Positions 22,422 to 31,602 of a DNA stretch of 64,000 bases are shown here, piece after piece (positions within the stretch are counted from its first letter, which is position 1; each line of letters starts with the position of its first letter). Source of the DNA: Paraburkholderia sprentiae WSM5005 (lineage in GTDB: Bacteria > Pseudomonadota > Gammaproteobacteria > Burkholderiales > Burkholderiaceae); the NCBI RefSeq assembly GCF_001865575.2, contig NZ_CP017561.2, forward strand, positions 3,038,001 to 3,102,000, read 5' to 3'. The position numbers were made by a program, and so were the translations under genes. The notes under the pieces are model-generated. The model was given only the letters and a program-made list of their open reading frames with translations, made no database searches and was not told where the DNA came from.

Positions 22422-23750
22422 TCAGACTGCCGGCGCGGGTTCGGCCGCATCGGGCTCGACGAGTGTGTCGTCGACGACGGGCACGTAGCGCAGCGACGCG
22501 TCGCGATTGAGCACGCGATGCGCGCGCGCCCTGTCGATATCGTTTTCCCACACCGCGACCACCACCGTCGCGACGCAGTTGCCGATCAGATTGGTCAGCG
22601 CGCGGGCGATGCCGACGAACCAGTCGACCGGCAGAATCAGCACGAGACCGAGCACCGGTATGGCAGGAATAGCGGAGAGCGTCGCCGCGAGAATCACGAT
22701 CGCCGAGCCCGGGATGCCGTGCGCGCCTTTCGACGTCACCAGCGACACCAGCACGACGACGATCAGGTCATGGATCGACAGCGGCGTGTTGGTCGCCTGC
22801 GCGATGAACAGGACCGCGAGCGTCAGGTAGATCGAGAAGCCGTCGAGGTTGAACGAGTAGCCGGTGGGAATCACGAGGCCGACCGTCGAATCCTTGACCC
22901 CCATCCATTCGAGCTTGCGCATGACCTGCGGCAGCACGGCGTCGGACGACGCGGTGCCGAGCACGATCGACAGTTCCTCGCGCAGATAGCGGATCAGCTT
23001 GAAAATGCTGAAGCCGGCGAGCCGCATCACCGCGCCGAGCATGACCACGACGAACACCACGCAGCTCGCGTAGAACACCAGCACGAGCATGCCGAGCTGC
23101 TTCAGCGACTCGATGCCGTAGGTGCCGGTCGTGAACGCGATTGCGCCGAGCACGCCGAGCGGCGCTAGCTTGATGATGAAGCCCATCACGCGAAAGAACA
23201 CCTGCGACAGTTCATCGATCAGCCCGCTCACGCGCTGCGCGCGCTTGCCGAGCAGCGACAGCGCCGCGCCGAACAGCACCGAGAACACGAGGATCTGCAG
23301 GATGTCGCCGGTCGCGAACGCATTGAACGCCGTCTCGGGGATGATCTTCAGCAGGAAGCCCGCGGTGTCCTTCAGGCTCTTCGCGTGCTCGGTATAGCTC
23401 GCGAGCGACGCCGCATCGAGTGAGTTCAGGTTCACGTTCATGCCTGCGCCAGGACGCGTCGCGTAAGCGAGCAGCGCGCCGATCACGAGCGCGATCGTCG
23501 TCATCGCCTCGAAGTAGACCACCGCCTTCAGCCCGACGCGGCCGACCTTGCGCAGGTCGCCCGCATGCGCCATGCCGCTCACCACCACGCAGAACACGAT
23601 TGGCCCGATCACCATCTTGATCAGTTTCAGAAAGCCGTCGCCGAGCGGCCGCAGCGACTGCGCGAAATGCGGAAACACAGCACCGAGCACGATGCCCACC
23701 ACGAGCGCTATCACGACCCGGCCAAATAGCGAATTGAAGAATTTCAGCAC
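22422..23750 (-). CDS. dctA: C4-dicarboxylate/H+ symporter DctA-like
   Basis: A 442-residue secondary carrier of the dicarboxylate/amino acid:cation symporter (DAACS) family with about eight to nine hydrophobic segments plus re-entrant loops. The motifs KMVIGPIVFCVVVSGMA, PTGYSFNLDGFSIYLTLAVLFIAQA and GIPGSAIVILAATLSAIPAIP match DctA. It imports succinate, fumarate or malate. The start codon is GTG (23748-23750) with an AGGAGGAA Shine-Dalgarno. A sigma-70-like promoter and an operator palindrome precede it. Because it sits with ureide genes under a GntR regulator, the true substrate could differ from the classical dicarboxylates. Confidence 0.9.
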   Translation of the reverse strand: MLKFFNSLFGRVVIALVVGIVLGAVFPHFAQSLRPLGDGFLKLIKMVIGPIVFCVVVSGMAHAGDLRKVGRVGLKAVVYFEAMTTIALVIGALLAYATRPGAGMNVNLNSLDAASLASYTEHAKSLKDTAGFLLKIIPETAFNAFATGDILQILVFSVLFGAALSLLGKRAQRVSGLIDELSQVFFRVMGFIIKLAPLGVLGAIAFTTGTYGIESLKQLGMLVLVFYASCVVFVVVMLGAVMRLAGFSIFKLIRYLREELSIVLGTASSDAVLPQVMRKLEWMGVKDSTVGLVIPTGYSFNLDGFSIYLTLAVLFIAQATNTPLSIHDLIVVVLVSLVTSKGAHGIPGSAIVILAATLSAIPAIPVLGLVLILPVDWFVGIARALTNLIGNCVATVVVAVWENDIDRARAHRVLNRDASLRYVPVVDDTLVEPDAAEPAPAV

Positions 23751-23793
23751 GGCTTCCTCCTGCGGATGGTTGTCCCAGTGATATCTGTTCAGA

Positions 23794-23806
23794 CTGGTCC
23801 GACCAG
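23794..23806. promoter_or_regulatory. Perfect GntR-type operator palindrome before dctA
   Basis: CTGGTC-C-GACCAG is a perfect palindrome around one base. It sits just downstream of the predicted dctA transcription start, a position suited to repression. GGTC-N-GACC cores are typical of FadR-subfamily GntR regulators such as LldR, and such a regulator is encoded next door. Confidence 0.65.
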
Positions 23807-23820
23807 CACTGTTATGGCGA

Positions 23821-23849
23821 ATAGTAGGAAGCCGATATAGTCACGTCAA
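23821..23849 (-). promoter_or_regulatory. dctA promoter
   Basis: On the minus strand TTGACG (23844-23849) and TACTAT (23821-23826) are separated by 17 nt, about 70 nt upstream of the GTG start. The -35 matches consensus at five of six bases. Confidence 0.6.
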
Positions 23850-23955
23850 GGATTCGTCGAACAGTGTTTACCCGTTGTTTTTGCTGCGATTTCGGGCCAG
23901 ATTCGGGATTCGGGTGCCACGCGGCACGTGTCCCCTTGCGCACGTATTAGAATTG

Positions 23956-23966
23956 CGGTCAGACCA
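23956..23966. promoter_or_regulatory. Second GntR-type operator, before the regulator gene
   Basis: A palindromic GGTC-A-GACC core at 23957-23965 lies 20 nt before the regulator's ATG and just after a TAGAAT hexamer (23948-23953). This position suggests autoregulation. Confidence 0.5.
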
Positions 23967-23985
23967 CGCTAACGAGTGAGCCGTC

Positions 23986-24672
23986 ATGAAAAACGTCCCG
24001 CACACCGTCACCGACGCGGCCATCGCGACCATCCGCGAACGGATCGAAACGGGCGTCTATCCGGTGGGCAGCCTGCTGCCGGCTCAGCGCCAGCTTTCCG
24101 ATGAACTGTCGATCAGCCGCGCGTCGCTGCGCGAGGCGCTCTCCACGCTCGAAGCGCTCGGCCTGCTCGTGATCCGCCCCGGCAAGGGCGTGTACGTGGA
24201 AAGCGCGCAGGCGAAAAACGCGCAGGCGTGGCGCTTCGCCGAACAGTCGTCGCTGCCCGACACCTATCAGATGCGCTACGCGCTCGAGGGCTTCGTCGCG
24301 CGCATGGCGGTACTCGCGATCAGCAACGATGACCTCGCGTGGCTCGAGGAGAACATCACCGCGATGCACAGCGCGCTCGCCTGCGAGGAACTCGACGAAG
24401 CGGCGCGGCTCGATTACGCGTTCCATATGCGCATCGTCAGCATCGCGGGCAATGCGGCGATCGAGTCGATCCTGCGCAGCAGCGCCGAGATCATGCAGGA
24501 AAGTCAGCGCATGCCGTTCTACCGGCGCGAGCGCGTGCTCTCCACGTACACCGAGCATCGCGCGATTCTCGACGCATTGAAGGCCCGCGACTCGCTCGCC
24601 GCGGGCAAGGCAATCGAGACGCACATCGCAAACGCCGCGCAGCGCGCGGGAGTCTATTTCCCGACGCCATAG
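23986..24672 (+). CDS. GntR-family (FadR subfamily) transcriptional regulator
   Basis: A 228-residue regulator with a winged HTH at about residues 8-72 (GSLLPAQRQLSDELSISRASLREALSTLEALGLL) and an all-helical FCD ligand domain after residue 90, with the metal-binding style residues of the family (DYAFHMRI; EHRAILDAL). It diverges from dctA-alc-allA, and copies of a GGTC-N-GACC site lie in front of dctA, alc and its own gene. It is therefore probably the local repressor, responding to a ureide breakdown product or a carboxylate. The specific ligand cannot be read from sequence. Confidence 0.88.
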   Translation: MKNVPHTVTDAAIATIRERIETGVYPVGSLLPAQRQLSDELSISRASLREALSTLEALGLLVIRPGKGVYVESAQAKNAQAWRFAEQSSLPDTYQMRYALEGFVARMAVLAISNDDLAWLEENITAMHSALACEELDEAARLDYAFHMRIVSIAGNAAIESILRSSAEIMQESQRMPFYRRERVLSTYTEHRAILDALKARDSLAAGKAIETHIANAAQRAGVYFPTP

Positions 24673-24690
24673 GCCGTAAAAGCCGCGGAC

Positions 24691-24717
24691 AAAAAAAGCC
24701 GCTTCGAGAAGCGGCTT
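24691..24717 (-). terminator. gapA terminator
   Basis: AAGCCGCTTC (24696-24705) pairs with GAAGCGGCTT (24708-24717). On the minus strand the stem is followed by seven T residues. It ends transcripts coming from tkt-gapA; on the plus strand only TATTC follows, so it is weaker for the GntR gene. Confidence 0.88.
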
Positions 24718-24742
24718 ATTCATGCAGCGTGAAACCCGCAGC

Positions 24743-25753
24743 TTACTTCGCGTTCGCGAGCGCCACAGCCGTGTCCAGCATGCGGTTCGAGAAGCCCCAC
24801 TCGTTGTCGTACCAGCTCGACACCTTCACGAGGCGGCCCGACACCTTGGTCAGCGTCGCGTCGAACGTCGACGAAGCCGGATTGTGGTTGAAGTCGATCG
24901 ACACGAGCGGTGCGTCGTTGTAGCCGAGGATACCCTTCAGCGCGCCTTGCGACGCTTCCTTCATGATTGCGTTGACTTCGTCGACCGTCGTGTCGCGCGC
25001 GGCGATGAAGGACAGGTCGACGACCGACACGTTGATCGTCGGGACGCGGATTGCGTAGCCGTCGAGCTTGCCGTTCAGTTCCGGCAGCACGAGGCCAACC
25101 GCCGATGCCGCACCGGTCTTGGTCGGAATCTGGCTATGCGTAGCCGAACGCGCGCGGCGCAGGTCTTCGTGGTACACGTCGGTCAGAACCTGGTCGTTCG
25201 TGTACGCGTGGATCGTCGTCATCAGGCCGTTGACGAGACCGATCTTGTCGTTCAGCGGCTTCACCAGCGGTGCGAGGCAGTTGGTCGTGCACGATGCGTT
25301 CGAGATGACGGTGTCCGACGCCTTCAGCACGTTGTGGTTCACGCCGTAGACGATGGTCGCGTCGACGTCCTTGCCGCCCGGCGCCGAGATGATGACCTTT
25401 TTCGCGCCGCCCTTGATGTGCGCGCTCGCCTTTTCCTTCGTCGTGAAAAAGCCCGTGCACTCCATCACGACGTCGACACCGAGCTCGCCCCACGGCAGTT
25501 CTGCCGGGTTGCGGTTTGCCAGAACGCGGATCTTGTCGCCGTTCACGACCAGGTAGTCGCCGTCCACCGACACCTCGCCCGGGAACTTGCCGTGCGCGGT
25601 GTCGTACTGCGTCAGGTGGGCGTTGGTCTTCGCATCGCCCAGATCGTTGATGGCGACGATTTGGATATCGTGCTTCTTGCCGTTTTCATAGAAGGCGCGC
25701 AGGGTATTGCGGCCGATCCGGCCGTAGCCGTTGATTGCGACGCGAATCGTCAT
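24743..25753 (-). CDS. gapA: Glyceraldehyde-3-phosphate dehydrogenase, type I
   Basis: A 336-residue enzyme that converts glyceraldehyde 3-phosphate, NAD(+) and phosphate into 1,3-bisphosphoglycerate. The Rossmann start [14 protein letters not shown] is at residues 6-20 and the active site [15 protein letters not shown] carries the catalytic Cys. AGGAG precedes ATG 25753. It lies 110 nt after transketolase in the same direction. The last part of a GntR-like half palindrome (25794-25803) occurs upstream, possibly by chance. Confidence 0.97.
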   Translation of the reverse strand: MTIRVAINGYGRIGRNTLRAFYENGKKHDIQIVAINDLGDAKTNAHLTQYDTAHGKFPGEVSVDGDYLVVNGDKIRVLANRNPAELPWGELGVDVVMECTGFFTTKEKASAHIKGGAKKVIISAPGGKDVDATIVYGVNHNVLKASDTVISNASCTTNCLAPLVKPLNDKIGLVNGLMTTIHAYTNDQVLTDVYHEDLRRARSATHSQIPTKTGAASAVGLVLPELNGKLDGYAIRVPTINVSVVDLSFIAARDTTVDEVNAIMKEASQGALKGILGYNDAPLVSIDFNHNPASSTFDATLTKVSGRLVKVSSWYDNEWGFSNRMLDTAVALANAK

Positions 25754-25863
25754 GATTTATCTCCTGATGGCTAAAAAATCCATTTACGTTCGGCTGGTCC
25801 GACATCCGGTTCGGTGCGCCGCCGCGCAGCCACGAGGGGCGCGACGGCAACGCGACGCAACCA

Positions 25864-27885
25864 TCAGCCGAGCGCGGCCTTGACCGTCGCCACGACGTGC
25901 TCGACGGTGAAACCGAAATGCTTGAACAGCACACCTGCCGGGGCCGATTCGCCGAACGTGTCGATGCCGACCACGCCGCCTTCCAGACCCACGTATTTGC
26001 GCCAGAAATCCGACACGCCCGCTTCGATCGCGACGCGGCGCACACCATGCGGCAGCACGCGTTCGCGGTATTCGGCGTCCTGCTTGTCGAACACGGTCGT
26101 CGACGGAATCGATACGACGCGTGCCGCGATGCCTTCGCGCGCGAGCGGCTCGACGGCCTTCATCGCCAGTTCGACTTCCGAGCCCGTCGCGATCAGGATG
26201 ATCTTGCGCGCGACGATTTCTTCATCCCACTCGCGCAGCACATAACCGCCTTTCTCGATATTAGCGATCTGCGCGTCGGTGCGCTCGTTGAACGCCAGGT
26301 TCTGGCGGCTGAAGATCAGGCACGACGGACCTTCATGCTCGATTGCATGGGTCCAGGCCACCGCCGTTTCGACCGTGTCGGCCGGGCGCCACGTTTGCAG
26401 ATTCGGGATCAGGCGCAGGCTCGCGACGTGTTCGATCGACTGGTGGGTCGGGCCGTCTTCACCGAGACCGATGGAGTCGTGCGTGAATACGAAGATCGAC
26501 TGCGACTTCATCAGCGCGGCGACGCGCAGTGCGTTGCGGCTGTAGTCGGAGAACGTCAGGAAGGTGCCGCCGAATGCCTTGAAGCCGCCATGCAGCGCGA
26601 CGCCGTTGATCGCGGCGCTCATGCCGAATTCGCGCACGCCGTAGTTGACGTAGTTGCCGGCAGCACGGCCTTCGGCGTTCACGCGCACGGGCTTCGAGGC
26701 CTTCCAGTTGGTCAGGTTCGAGCCGGTCAGGTCGGCAGAACCGCCGAGCAGCTCGGGCAGCACGGCCGACAGAGCTTCGATGGCCTGCTGCGATGCCTTA
26801 CGCGTCGCGACGGTTTCCGCGCGTTCGTTCGCACCGGCGATGATCGCGCGGGCCTTGTCCTTCCAGTCGGCCGGCAGTTGCTTCGCGCTGCGGCGCTTGA
26901 ATTCGGCTGCTTCCTGCGGATACTTCGCCGCGTAGGCCGCAAACGCCTGGTCCCAGTCCGCTTCAAAGCGCGCACCCGCTTGCGTCGCGTCCCATGCCGC
27001 GTAGACTTCCTGCGGAATCACGAACGGCTCCCACTTCCAGCCGATCGCTTCGCGCGTCGCCGCGATTTCCTTGTCGCCGAGCGGCGCACCGTGCGAATCG
27101 TGCGAGCCCGCCTTGGTCGGCGCGCCTTCGCCGATCACGGTCTTGCAGCAGATCAGCGTCGGTTTGTCCGACTGCTTCGCCTGTTTGATCGCCGCGTCGA
27201 CCGCGTCGACGTCGTGGCCGACCACGTTCGGGATCACGTTCCAGCCGTACGCTTCGAAGCGCTTCGGCGTGTCGTCGTGGAACCAGTGCACCACTTCGCC
27301 GTCGATCGAGATGCCGTTGTCGTCGTAGAACGCGATCAGCTTGTTCAGCTTCAGCACGCCCGCCAGCGAGCACGCTTCGTGCGAGATGCCTTCCATCAGG
27401 CAGCCATCGCCGACGAACACGTACGTGTGGTGATCGACGATCTTCGCATCAGGCTTGTTGAATTCAGTGGCGAGCAGCGACTCGGCGAGCGCCATGCCGA
27501 CCGCGTTCGCGAGACCCTGGCCGAGCGGGCCGGTGGTCGTCTCGACGCCCGGCGTGATGCCGTATTCCGGGTGACCCGGCGTCTTCGAATGGAGCTGGCG
27601 GAAATTCTTCAGCTCTTCCATCGGCAGATCGTAGCCGGTGAGATGCAGCAGCGAATACAGCAGCATCGAGCCGTGACCGTTCGACAGGACGAAGCGGTCG
27701 CGATCGGCCCATTGCGGGTTCTTCGGGTTATGGCGCAGATGACGCGACCACAGGGCGACGCCGATTTCGGCCATGCCCATCGGCATGCCGGGGTGGCCGG
27801 AGTTCGCCTTTTGAACAGCGTCCATGGACAACGCACGGATTGCGTTAGCCATCAGGGAGGTGGGTGCGGGAGACGGGGTCGTCAT
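25864..27885 (-). CDS. tkt: Transketolase
   Basis: A 673-residue thiamine diphosphate enzyme that moves two-carbon units between sugar phosphates in the pentose phosphate pathway. The N-terminal region shows [13 protein letters not shown], and the thiamine diphosphate motif is [18 protein letters not shown] near 155-172. The C-terminal domain has [11 protein letters not shown]. The frame is open to 28131, but the ATG at 27885 starts the family-like N-terminus ([17 protein letters not shown] follows). The ribosome-binding site is weak (GGAC). It is divergent from speE and upstream of gapA. Confidence 0.96.
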   Translation of the reverse strand: MTTPSPAPTSLMANAIRALSMDAVQKANSGHPGMPMGMAEIGVALWSRHLRHNPKNPQWADRDRFVLSNGHGSMLLYSLLHLTGYDLPMEELKNFRQLHSKTPGHPEYGITPGVETTTGPLGQGLANAVGMALAESLLATEFNKPDAKIVDHHTYVFVGDGCLMEGISHEACSLAGVLKLNKLIAFYDDNGISIDGEVVHWFHDDTPKRFEAYGWNVIPNVVGHDVDAVDAAIKQAKQSDKPTLICCKTVIGEGAPTKAGSHDSHGAPLGDKEIAATREAIGWKWEPFVIPQEVYAAWDATQAGARFEADWDQAFAAYAAKYPQEAAEFKRRSAKQLPADWKDKARAIIAGANERAETVATRKASQQAIEALSAVLPELLGGSADLTGSNLTNWKASKPVRVNAEGRAAGNYVNYGVREFGMSAAINGVALHGGFKAFGGTFLTFSDYSRNALRVAALMKSQSIFVFTHDSIGLGEDGPTHQSIEHVASLRLIPNLQTWRPADTVETAVAWTHAIEHEGPSCLIFSRQNLAFNERTDAQIANIEKGGYVLREWDEEIVARKIILIATGSEVELAMKAVEPLAREGIAARVVSIPSTTVFDKQDAEYRERVLPHGVRRVAIEAGVSDFWRKYVGLEGGVVGIDTFGESAPAGVLFKHFGFTVEHVVATVKAALG

Positions 27886-28091
27886 GTCGAGTCCGGAGAC
27901 AAAGTCAGAAAGCGGGGCGCGCTTGTGGCCCGGAAGCTCGGCGGTCACTTCGCTACGGCGCACGATGCGGCGCCAGGAGACGCGAAACGGGCAGAGCAAG
28001 CGGACAAGGCTGAAAGCGTCACATTCTAGCAGAAGGCTAACCTCTAACCGGCCGGAAAGCCGCCTGCCTGCGTGGTTCAACGCACACCGCC

Positions 28092-29057
28092 ATGCCACGG
28101 CATTTACAATTCGAGCAGCTGTTTTCGCCACGCTGCCGATCGAGCCCGTCCGCCGTGAATGCCCCGCTGCTATTCCAGCCTTGTCCCGACGCCGTCTACG
28201 GCTTTCCTCACGCGCGCCTCGTCGAGCGGGTCAAGTCGCGCTATCAGACGATCGAGATCTGGGACACGCCGCAGCTGGGCGCCCTGTTCACGCTCGACGG
28301 CCGGCCGATGAGCTCCGCTGGCGACGAGTTCATCTACCACGAATGCATGGTGCATCCGGCCGCGCTCACGCACCCGGCGCCGCGCACGGCGCTGGTGCTC
28401 GGCGGTGGCGATGGCGGGGCCGCGAGGCAATTGCTCAGGCATCCGGGCATCGAACGGATCGTCGTGGCGGAACTCGATGCCGAGGTCGTGCGGCTCACGC
28501 GCGAATATTTGCCGCACGTGCATGGCGGCTCCTTCGACGATCCACGCGTCGAGCTGGTGATCGGCGATGCGGCAGATTATGTCGCGGCGGCGGGCCGCGC
28601 GACGCACAGTGCAGCGAGCGTCCCGGCCGCGCAGTTCGACCTCGTCGTCTTCGACCTGACGCCACCCGATTCGCCGGCGGCCGGCCTGTACACGCCGGCC
28701 TTCTACGCGCAATTAAAGCGCGTGCTGCGCGCGGACGCATTGCTGTCGCTGCATCTCGGCTCGCCGTACCACCACGCGCCGCGCATCGCCGCGCTGCTCG
28801 ACGATCTGCGCGCCGCGTTCGCACGGGTGCGCACACTGAGCACCTTCGTGCCGCTCCACGGCTCGCTGTGGATGATGGCGATCGCCAGCGACACGCTCGA
28901 CCCCGCCGCGCTCCCCGCCGACGCGCTCGCCGGGCGTCTGGCCGCGCGCGGCATCGATTCGCTGCGTCATTACGAACCAGACCTGCACGCTGGGCTATTC
29001 TCGGCAGCGCGATCGGTGCGCGATAAACTGAGCCCGTTGACGAAGTATTCAACTTGA
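28092..29057 (+). CDS. speE: Spermidine synthase (polyamine aminopropyltransferase)
   Basis: A protein of up to 321 residues of the SpeE family. It transfers aminopropyl from decarboxylated SAM to putrescine. The cofactor motif [18 protein letters not shown] lies near residues 98-115 and the catalytic region is [14 protein letters not shown] near 185. The start is uncertain: neither ATG 28092 nor GTG 28155 (which would remove 21 residues) has a clear ribosome-binding site. The residues after the GTG already look like the family's N-terminus ([17 protein letters not shown]). Confidence 0.88.
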   Translation: MPRHLQFEQLFSPRCRSSPSAVNAPLLFQPCPDAVYGFPHARLVERVKSRYQTIEIWDTPQLGALFTLDGRPMSSAGDEFIYHECMVHPAALTHPAPRTALVLGGGDGGAARQLLRHPGIERIVVAELDAEVVRLTREYLPHVHGGSFDDPRVELVIGDAADYVAAAGRATHSAASVPAAQFDLVVFDLTPPDSPAAGLYTPAFYAQLKRVLRADALLSLHLGSPYHHAPRIAALLDDLRAAFARVRTLSTFVPLHGSLWMMAIASDTLDPAALPADALAGRLAARGIDSLRHYEPDLHAGLFSAARSVRDKLSPLTKYST

Positions 29058-29161
29058 AGCGTGGACCGCTCGAGCGAATCGGTTCGAGCGATGCCGGCAT
29101 GCCGCGCCCGACCGAAACCCGCGACAGTGGCGCCGCCGCTCGACAAGATCCGGAGAATTCC

Positions 29162-29575
29162 ATGACCGCCCCCCGCCCCGCCGGTGTGCCCTGGCTGACC
29201 CCCTATCTGACGGTGCGCGACGCGCGCGCGTCGACAGCTTTCTTTTCGGCGGCGTTCGGCTTCCAGGTGCGCGACAGCGTGCAGGACGACGGTGTCGTGA
29301 TGCACGTCGAGATGACCTATCAAGGCCAGTTGATCGTCATGTTCGCCCCCGAAGGCGCGTTCGGCTCGACCGCGCAGACGCCGAAAAGCGCGGGCACGAT
29401 CGCGCCGCAATCGTTCTATGTCTATGTCGAAGACGTCGACGCCGTGTATGCTCGCGCGCTCGCCGCCGGCGCGAAGTCGCTGAGCGAGCCCCAGGACCAG
29501 TTCTGGGGCGACCGCTTCGCGCAAGTCGAGGATATCGACGGCTATCGCTGGGCGCTTGCGCACCACCTTTCGTGA
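29162..29575 (+). CDS. VOC/glyoxalase-fold protein
   Basis: A 137-residue vicinal oxygen chelate protein similar to the PhnB/YdcJ-type glyoxalase-like family. One VOC domain fills the protein: LTPYLTVRDARASTAFFSAAFGF at the start, VVMHVEMTYQGQLIVMF in the middle and FWGDRFAQVEDIDGYRWALAHH at the end, the usual two beta-alpha-beta-beta-beta halves. GGAG lies 6 nt before the ATG. It sits between speE and rsmE. The substrate is unknown; these proteins are often misnamed as lyases. Confidence 0.82.
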   Translation: MTAPRPAGVPWLTPYLTVRDARASTAFFSAAFGFQVRDSVQDDGVVMHVEMTYQGQLIVMFAPEGAFGSTAQTPKSAGTIAPQSFYVYVEDVDAVYARALAAGAKSLSEPQDQFWGDRFAQVEDIDGYRWALAHHLS

Positions 29576-29594
29576 ATTCAAGAGTCTTTCGTCG

Positions 29595-30335
29595 ATGCCC
29601 CGTTTTTGTGTTGATACGCCGCTTCACTCCGACGCCGTGATCGCGTTGCCCGACGACGTGGTGCGCCACGTGGCCGTGCTGCGTTTGCAGCCTGGCGATT
29701 CACTCGTGCTGTTCAACGGCCGGGGCGGCGAATACGGCGCCGAGCTCGTCGAGGTCGAGCGCCGTTCGGCTCGCGCGAAAATCGGCGAATTTCGCGCGAT
29801 CGAAACGGAGCCGCCGTATCGGCTGACGCTCGCCCAAGGCATTGCCGGCGGCGACAAGATGGACTGGCTGATCGAGAAGGCGGTCGAACTCGGCGCTTCG
29901 GGCTTCGTGCCGCTCGCGACCGCGCGCTGCGTCGTGCGGCTCGCCGGCGAGCGCGCGCAGCGGCGGCAGCAGCACTGGCAGGGCGTGGTGCGGGCGTCGT
30001 GCGAACAGTGCGGGCGTAATCGTCTGCCGGAGGTGATGCCGGTGCGCGAACTTGGCGCGTGGCTCGACACGCTGTCGCGCGAGCCGGCGCCCGACGAGTT
30101 GCGCCTGTTGCTGTCACCGCGCGCGAACATCGGCTTCGCAGCCTTGCCCGAGGCGCCGCCGCAGGGTGACGTGACGCTGCTGATCGGCCCCGAAGGGGGA
30201 CTGTCCGCCGATGAGGAAGCCGCCGCCGTCGAACAGGGCTTCACGGCCGTAGGCTTGGGCCCGCGTGTGCTGCGCACCGAAACCGCGGGCATCGCGATGC
30301 TGGCAGCGCTGGCGTCGCGCTGGGGCGGTTGGTAA
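29595..30335 (+). CDS. rsmE: 16S rRNA (uracil-1498-N3)-methyltransferase
   Basis: A 246-residue SPOUT methyltransferase that methylates U1498 of 16S rRNA. An N-terminal PUA-like domain (about 1-70) is followed by the knotted SPOUT domain with LLIGPEGGLSADEEAAA and GLGPRVLRTETAGIAML, the SAM-binding motifs. The ATG at 29595 is 19 nt after the VOC gene. The frame is open upstream to 29556, inside the VOC gene, so that is less likely. A strong terminator follows. Confidence 0.94.
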   Translation: MPRFCVDTPLHSDAVIALPDDVVRHVAVLRLQPGDSLVLFNGRGGEYGAELVEVERRSARAKIGEFRAIETEPPYRLTLAQGIAGGDKMDWLIEKAVELGASGFVPLATARCVVRLAGERAQRRQQHWQGVVRASCEQCGRNRLPEVMPVRELGAWLDTLSREPAPDELRLLLSPRANIGFAALPEAPPQGDVTLLIGPEGGLSADEEAAAVEQGFTAVGLGPRVLRTETAGIAMLAALASRWGGW

Positions 30336-30365
30336 GCGGGAGCTTGCCCAAGGAGCCCGCGCAAA

Positions 30366-30403
30366 GCAAAGGCCCGCCAGTTTGGCGGCCCTTTGCTGTT
30401 TTT
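30366..30403 (+). terminator. rsmE terminator
   Basis: GCAAAGGCCCGCCA (30366-30379) pairs with the segment ending at 30396 with one mismatch, followed by TGTTTTT. The position, 31 nt past the rsmE stop, fits an intrinsic terminator. Confidence 0.85.
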
Positions 30404-30467
30404 ACCGCGACGTTACTGCCAGATTCGCGTAAAGCGCCTGAGCAGGAAAATCCGCCGAAGGCTCAAG

Positions 30468-31028
30468 TCAAGCGAACGAGTAAAACACCCGGAACGCAAC
30501 CTTGCGCTCGGCCCAGAATTCGGCCGCTTCACGGAACACGTCGAGCAGCGTCTCGCGCGCTTCCTTGTCGAATTTTTGCGCGATCGGCAGGTGTTCGAGC
30601 ACGATCACGAAGCCGGGCTGTGCGCCGGCCTTGTGCACGAGGTCAGTCAGGCAATCGTAGAGCGCGTCGTAGTTCTTGCCGAAATGCTTGGGAAACAGGA
30701 ACGACGTCGCGATCGTCTCGAGCACTTCCTGCTTCGAGGCCGCGTTCGCGCAGTACGCATACAGGAAGTGCTGGCCGAGCTGGTTGGCCTCGTCGGCGAG
30801 ATCCTGCACGCGGAACGCGCGGATCGACTGCACGATATTCGGCCGCACCGTCCTGAAAAGGCTCATGGGCTCCTCGTTCGATGAAACCACCGTGCCAGCC
30901 TCGCTTTGATTGTCGCGACCCTGCTCGCCGGCGCGCATCTTCATGACGCGTTGGAACAAATTGCCGTCGCCGGCCGCGAAAAGATCCGTCGCGACTCCGG
31001 AATCGTGCGCGTAGATGTTGTCGCTCAT
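30468..31028 (-). CDS. Barstar-family ribonuclease inhibitor
   Basis: A protein of up to 186 residues whose C-terminal 130 residues form a barstar (barnase inhibitor) domain. The hallmark is SFLFPKHFGKNYDALYDCLTDL, where the acidic helix of barstar blocks the RNase active site. Role: cytoplasmic protection against the secreted RNase encoded 16 nt upstream. ATG 31028 has GGGA 8 nt before it and includes a 54-residue N-terminal extension (NLFQRVMKMR) unlike classic barstar. An internal ATG at 30866 with a strong GAGGAG could give a shorter form, MSLFRTVRPN onward. Which start is used cannot be settled here. Confidence 0.88.
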   Translation of the reverse strand: MSDNIYAHDSGVATDLFAAGDGNLFQRVMKMRAGEQGRDNQSEAGTVVSSNEEPMSLFRTVRPNIVQSIRAFRVQDLADEANQLGQHFLYAYCANAASKQEVLETIATSFLFPKHFGKNYDALYDCLTDLVHKAGAQPGFVIVLEHLPIAQKFDKEARETLLDVFREAAEFWAERKVAFRVFYSFA

Positions 31029-31044
31029 GCCGTTCATCCCGATG

Positions 31045-31458
31045 TCATTCAACAATACGATTAAAACTGGTGTAATGGTCGTCCGAGTAATAACAGTTGT
31101 CGGTTCGCTCGAGCGGACCTCCACAGACGATGCGACGCGCCCCGCGATTTCCCGCGTGAGACGTGGGGACAGTGTATTCGTGGTAATAGCCGCGCCGATG
31201 GGCGGGCAGCACCCGCTCGTAGTTGCCGAATACGATGCCGTCCTTCTGATAGGGGTAAGGCCCGCCCGCGGCAATGAGGTTCAACGTATCGACCGCCTCG
31301 CGCGGCAATTGCGCCAGCGCGATGGTACCTACCTGCGCTTGCGCCCCAGCGGGCCCCGAGTAGTTTCTCGCCAGCGCCTCGGGTGCGGAACTGGACAACG
31401 CGCAGAGCGTGGCGGCACCGATCAGCACGCCTTTCATCCGCAACCAGTTGCGTGCCAT
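31045..31458 (-). CDS. Secreted guanyl-specific ribonuclease, RNase Sa/N1 type
   Basis: A 137-residue protein with a signal peptide (cleavage likely after EALA at residue 30) and an RNase Sa-like domain of the barnase/N1/T1 group. Aligned by eye to Streptomyces RNase Sa, LPREAVDTLNLIAAGGPYPY and YYHEYTVP match closely, and the catalytic residues Glu54, Arg65, Arg69 and His85 correspond to E94, R105, R109 and H128 with the same spacing except for one extra residue before the His. It should cleave single-stranded RNA after G outside the cell or in the periplasm. The only cysteines of the mature protein, C112 and C122, are placed differently from RNase Sa. The barstar gene follows at once. Confidence 0.9.
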   Translation of the reverse strand: MARNWLRMKGVLIGAATLCALSSSAPEALARNYSGPAGAQAQVGTIALAQLPREAVDTLNLIAAGGPYPYQKDGIVFGNYERVLPAHRRGYYHEYTVPTSHAGNRGARRIVCGGPLERTDNCYYSDDHYTSFNRIVE

Positions 31459-31602
31459 GTATCAGGTTTCCCGCTGTCAGATCACGAGTTTGACGACCAT
31501 GAAAGTCGTAAGGGTATCGCTAATAGCCTTTGGAATCAACGTTCGAGGGACCGACGACATCCAGTTCGGCGTCACGGAAAGCTCGTGGTCGGGACTTTGA
31601 CG

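Noticed and set aside
25794..25806. GntR operator in front of gapA
   Set aside because: Only the first ten bases match and the second arm is broken; too weak to call as a site on its own.
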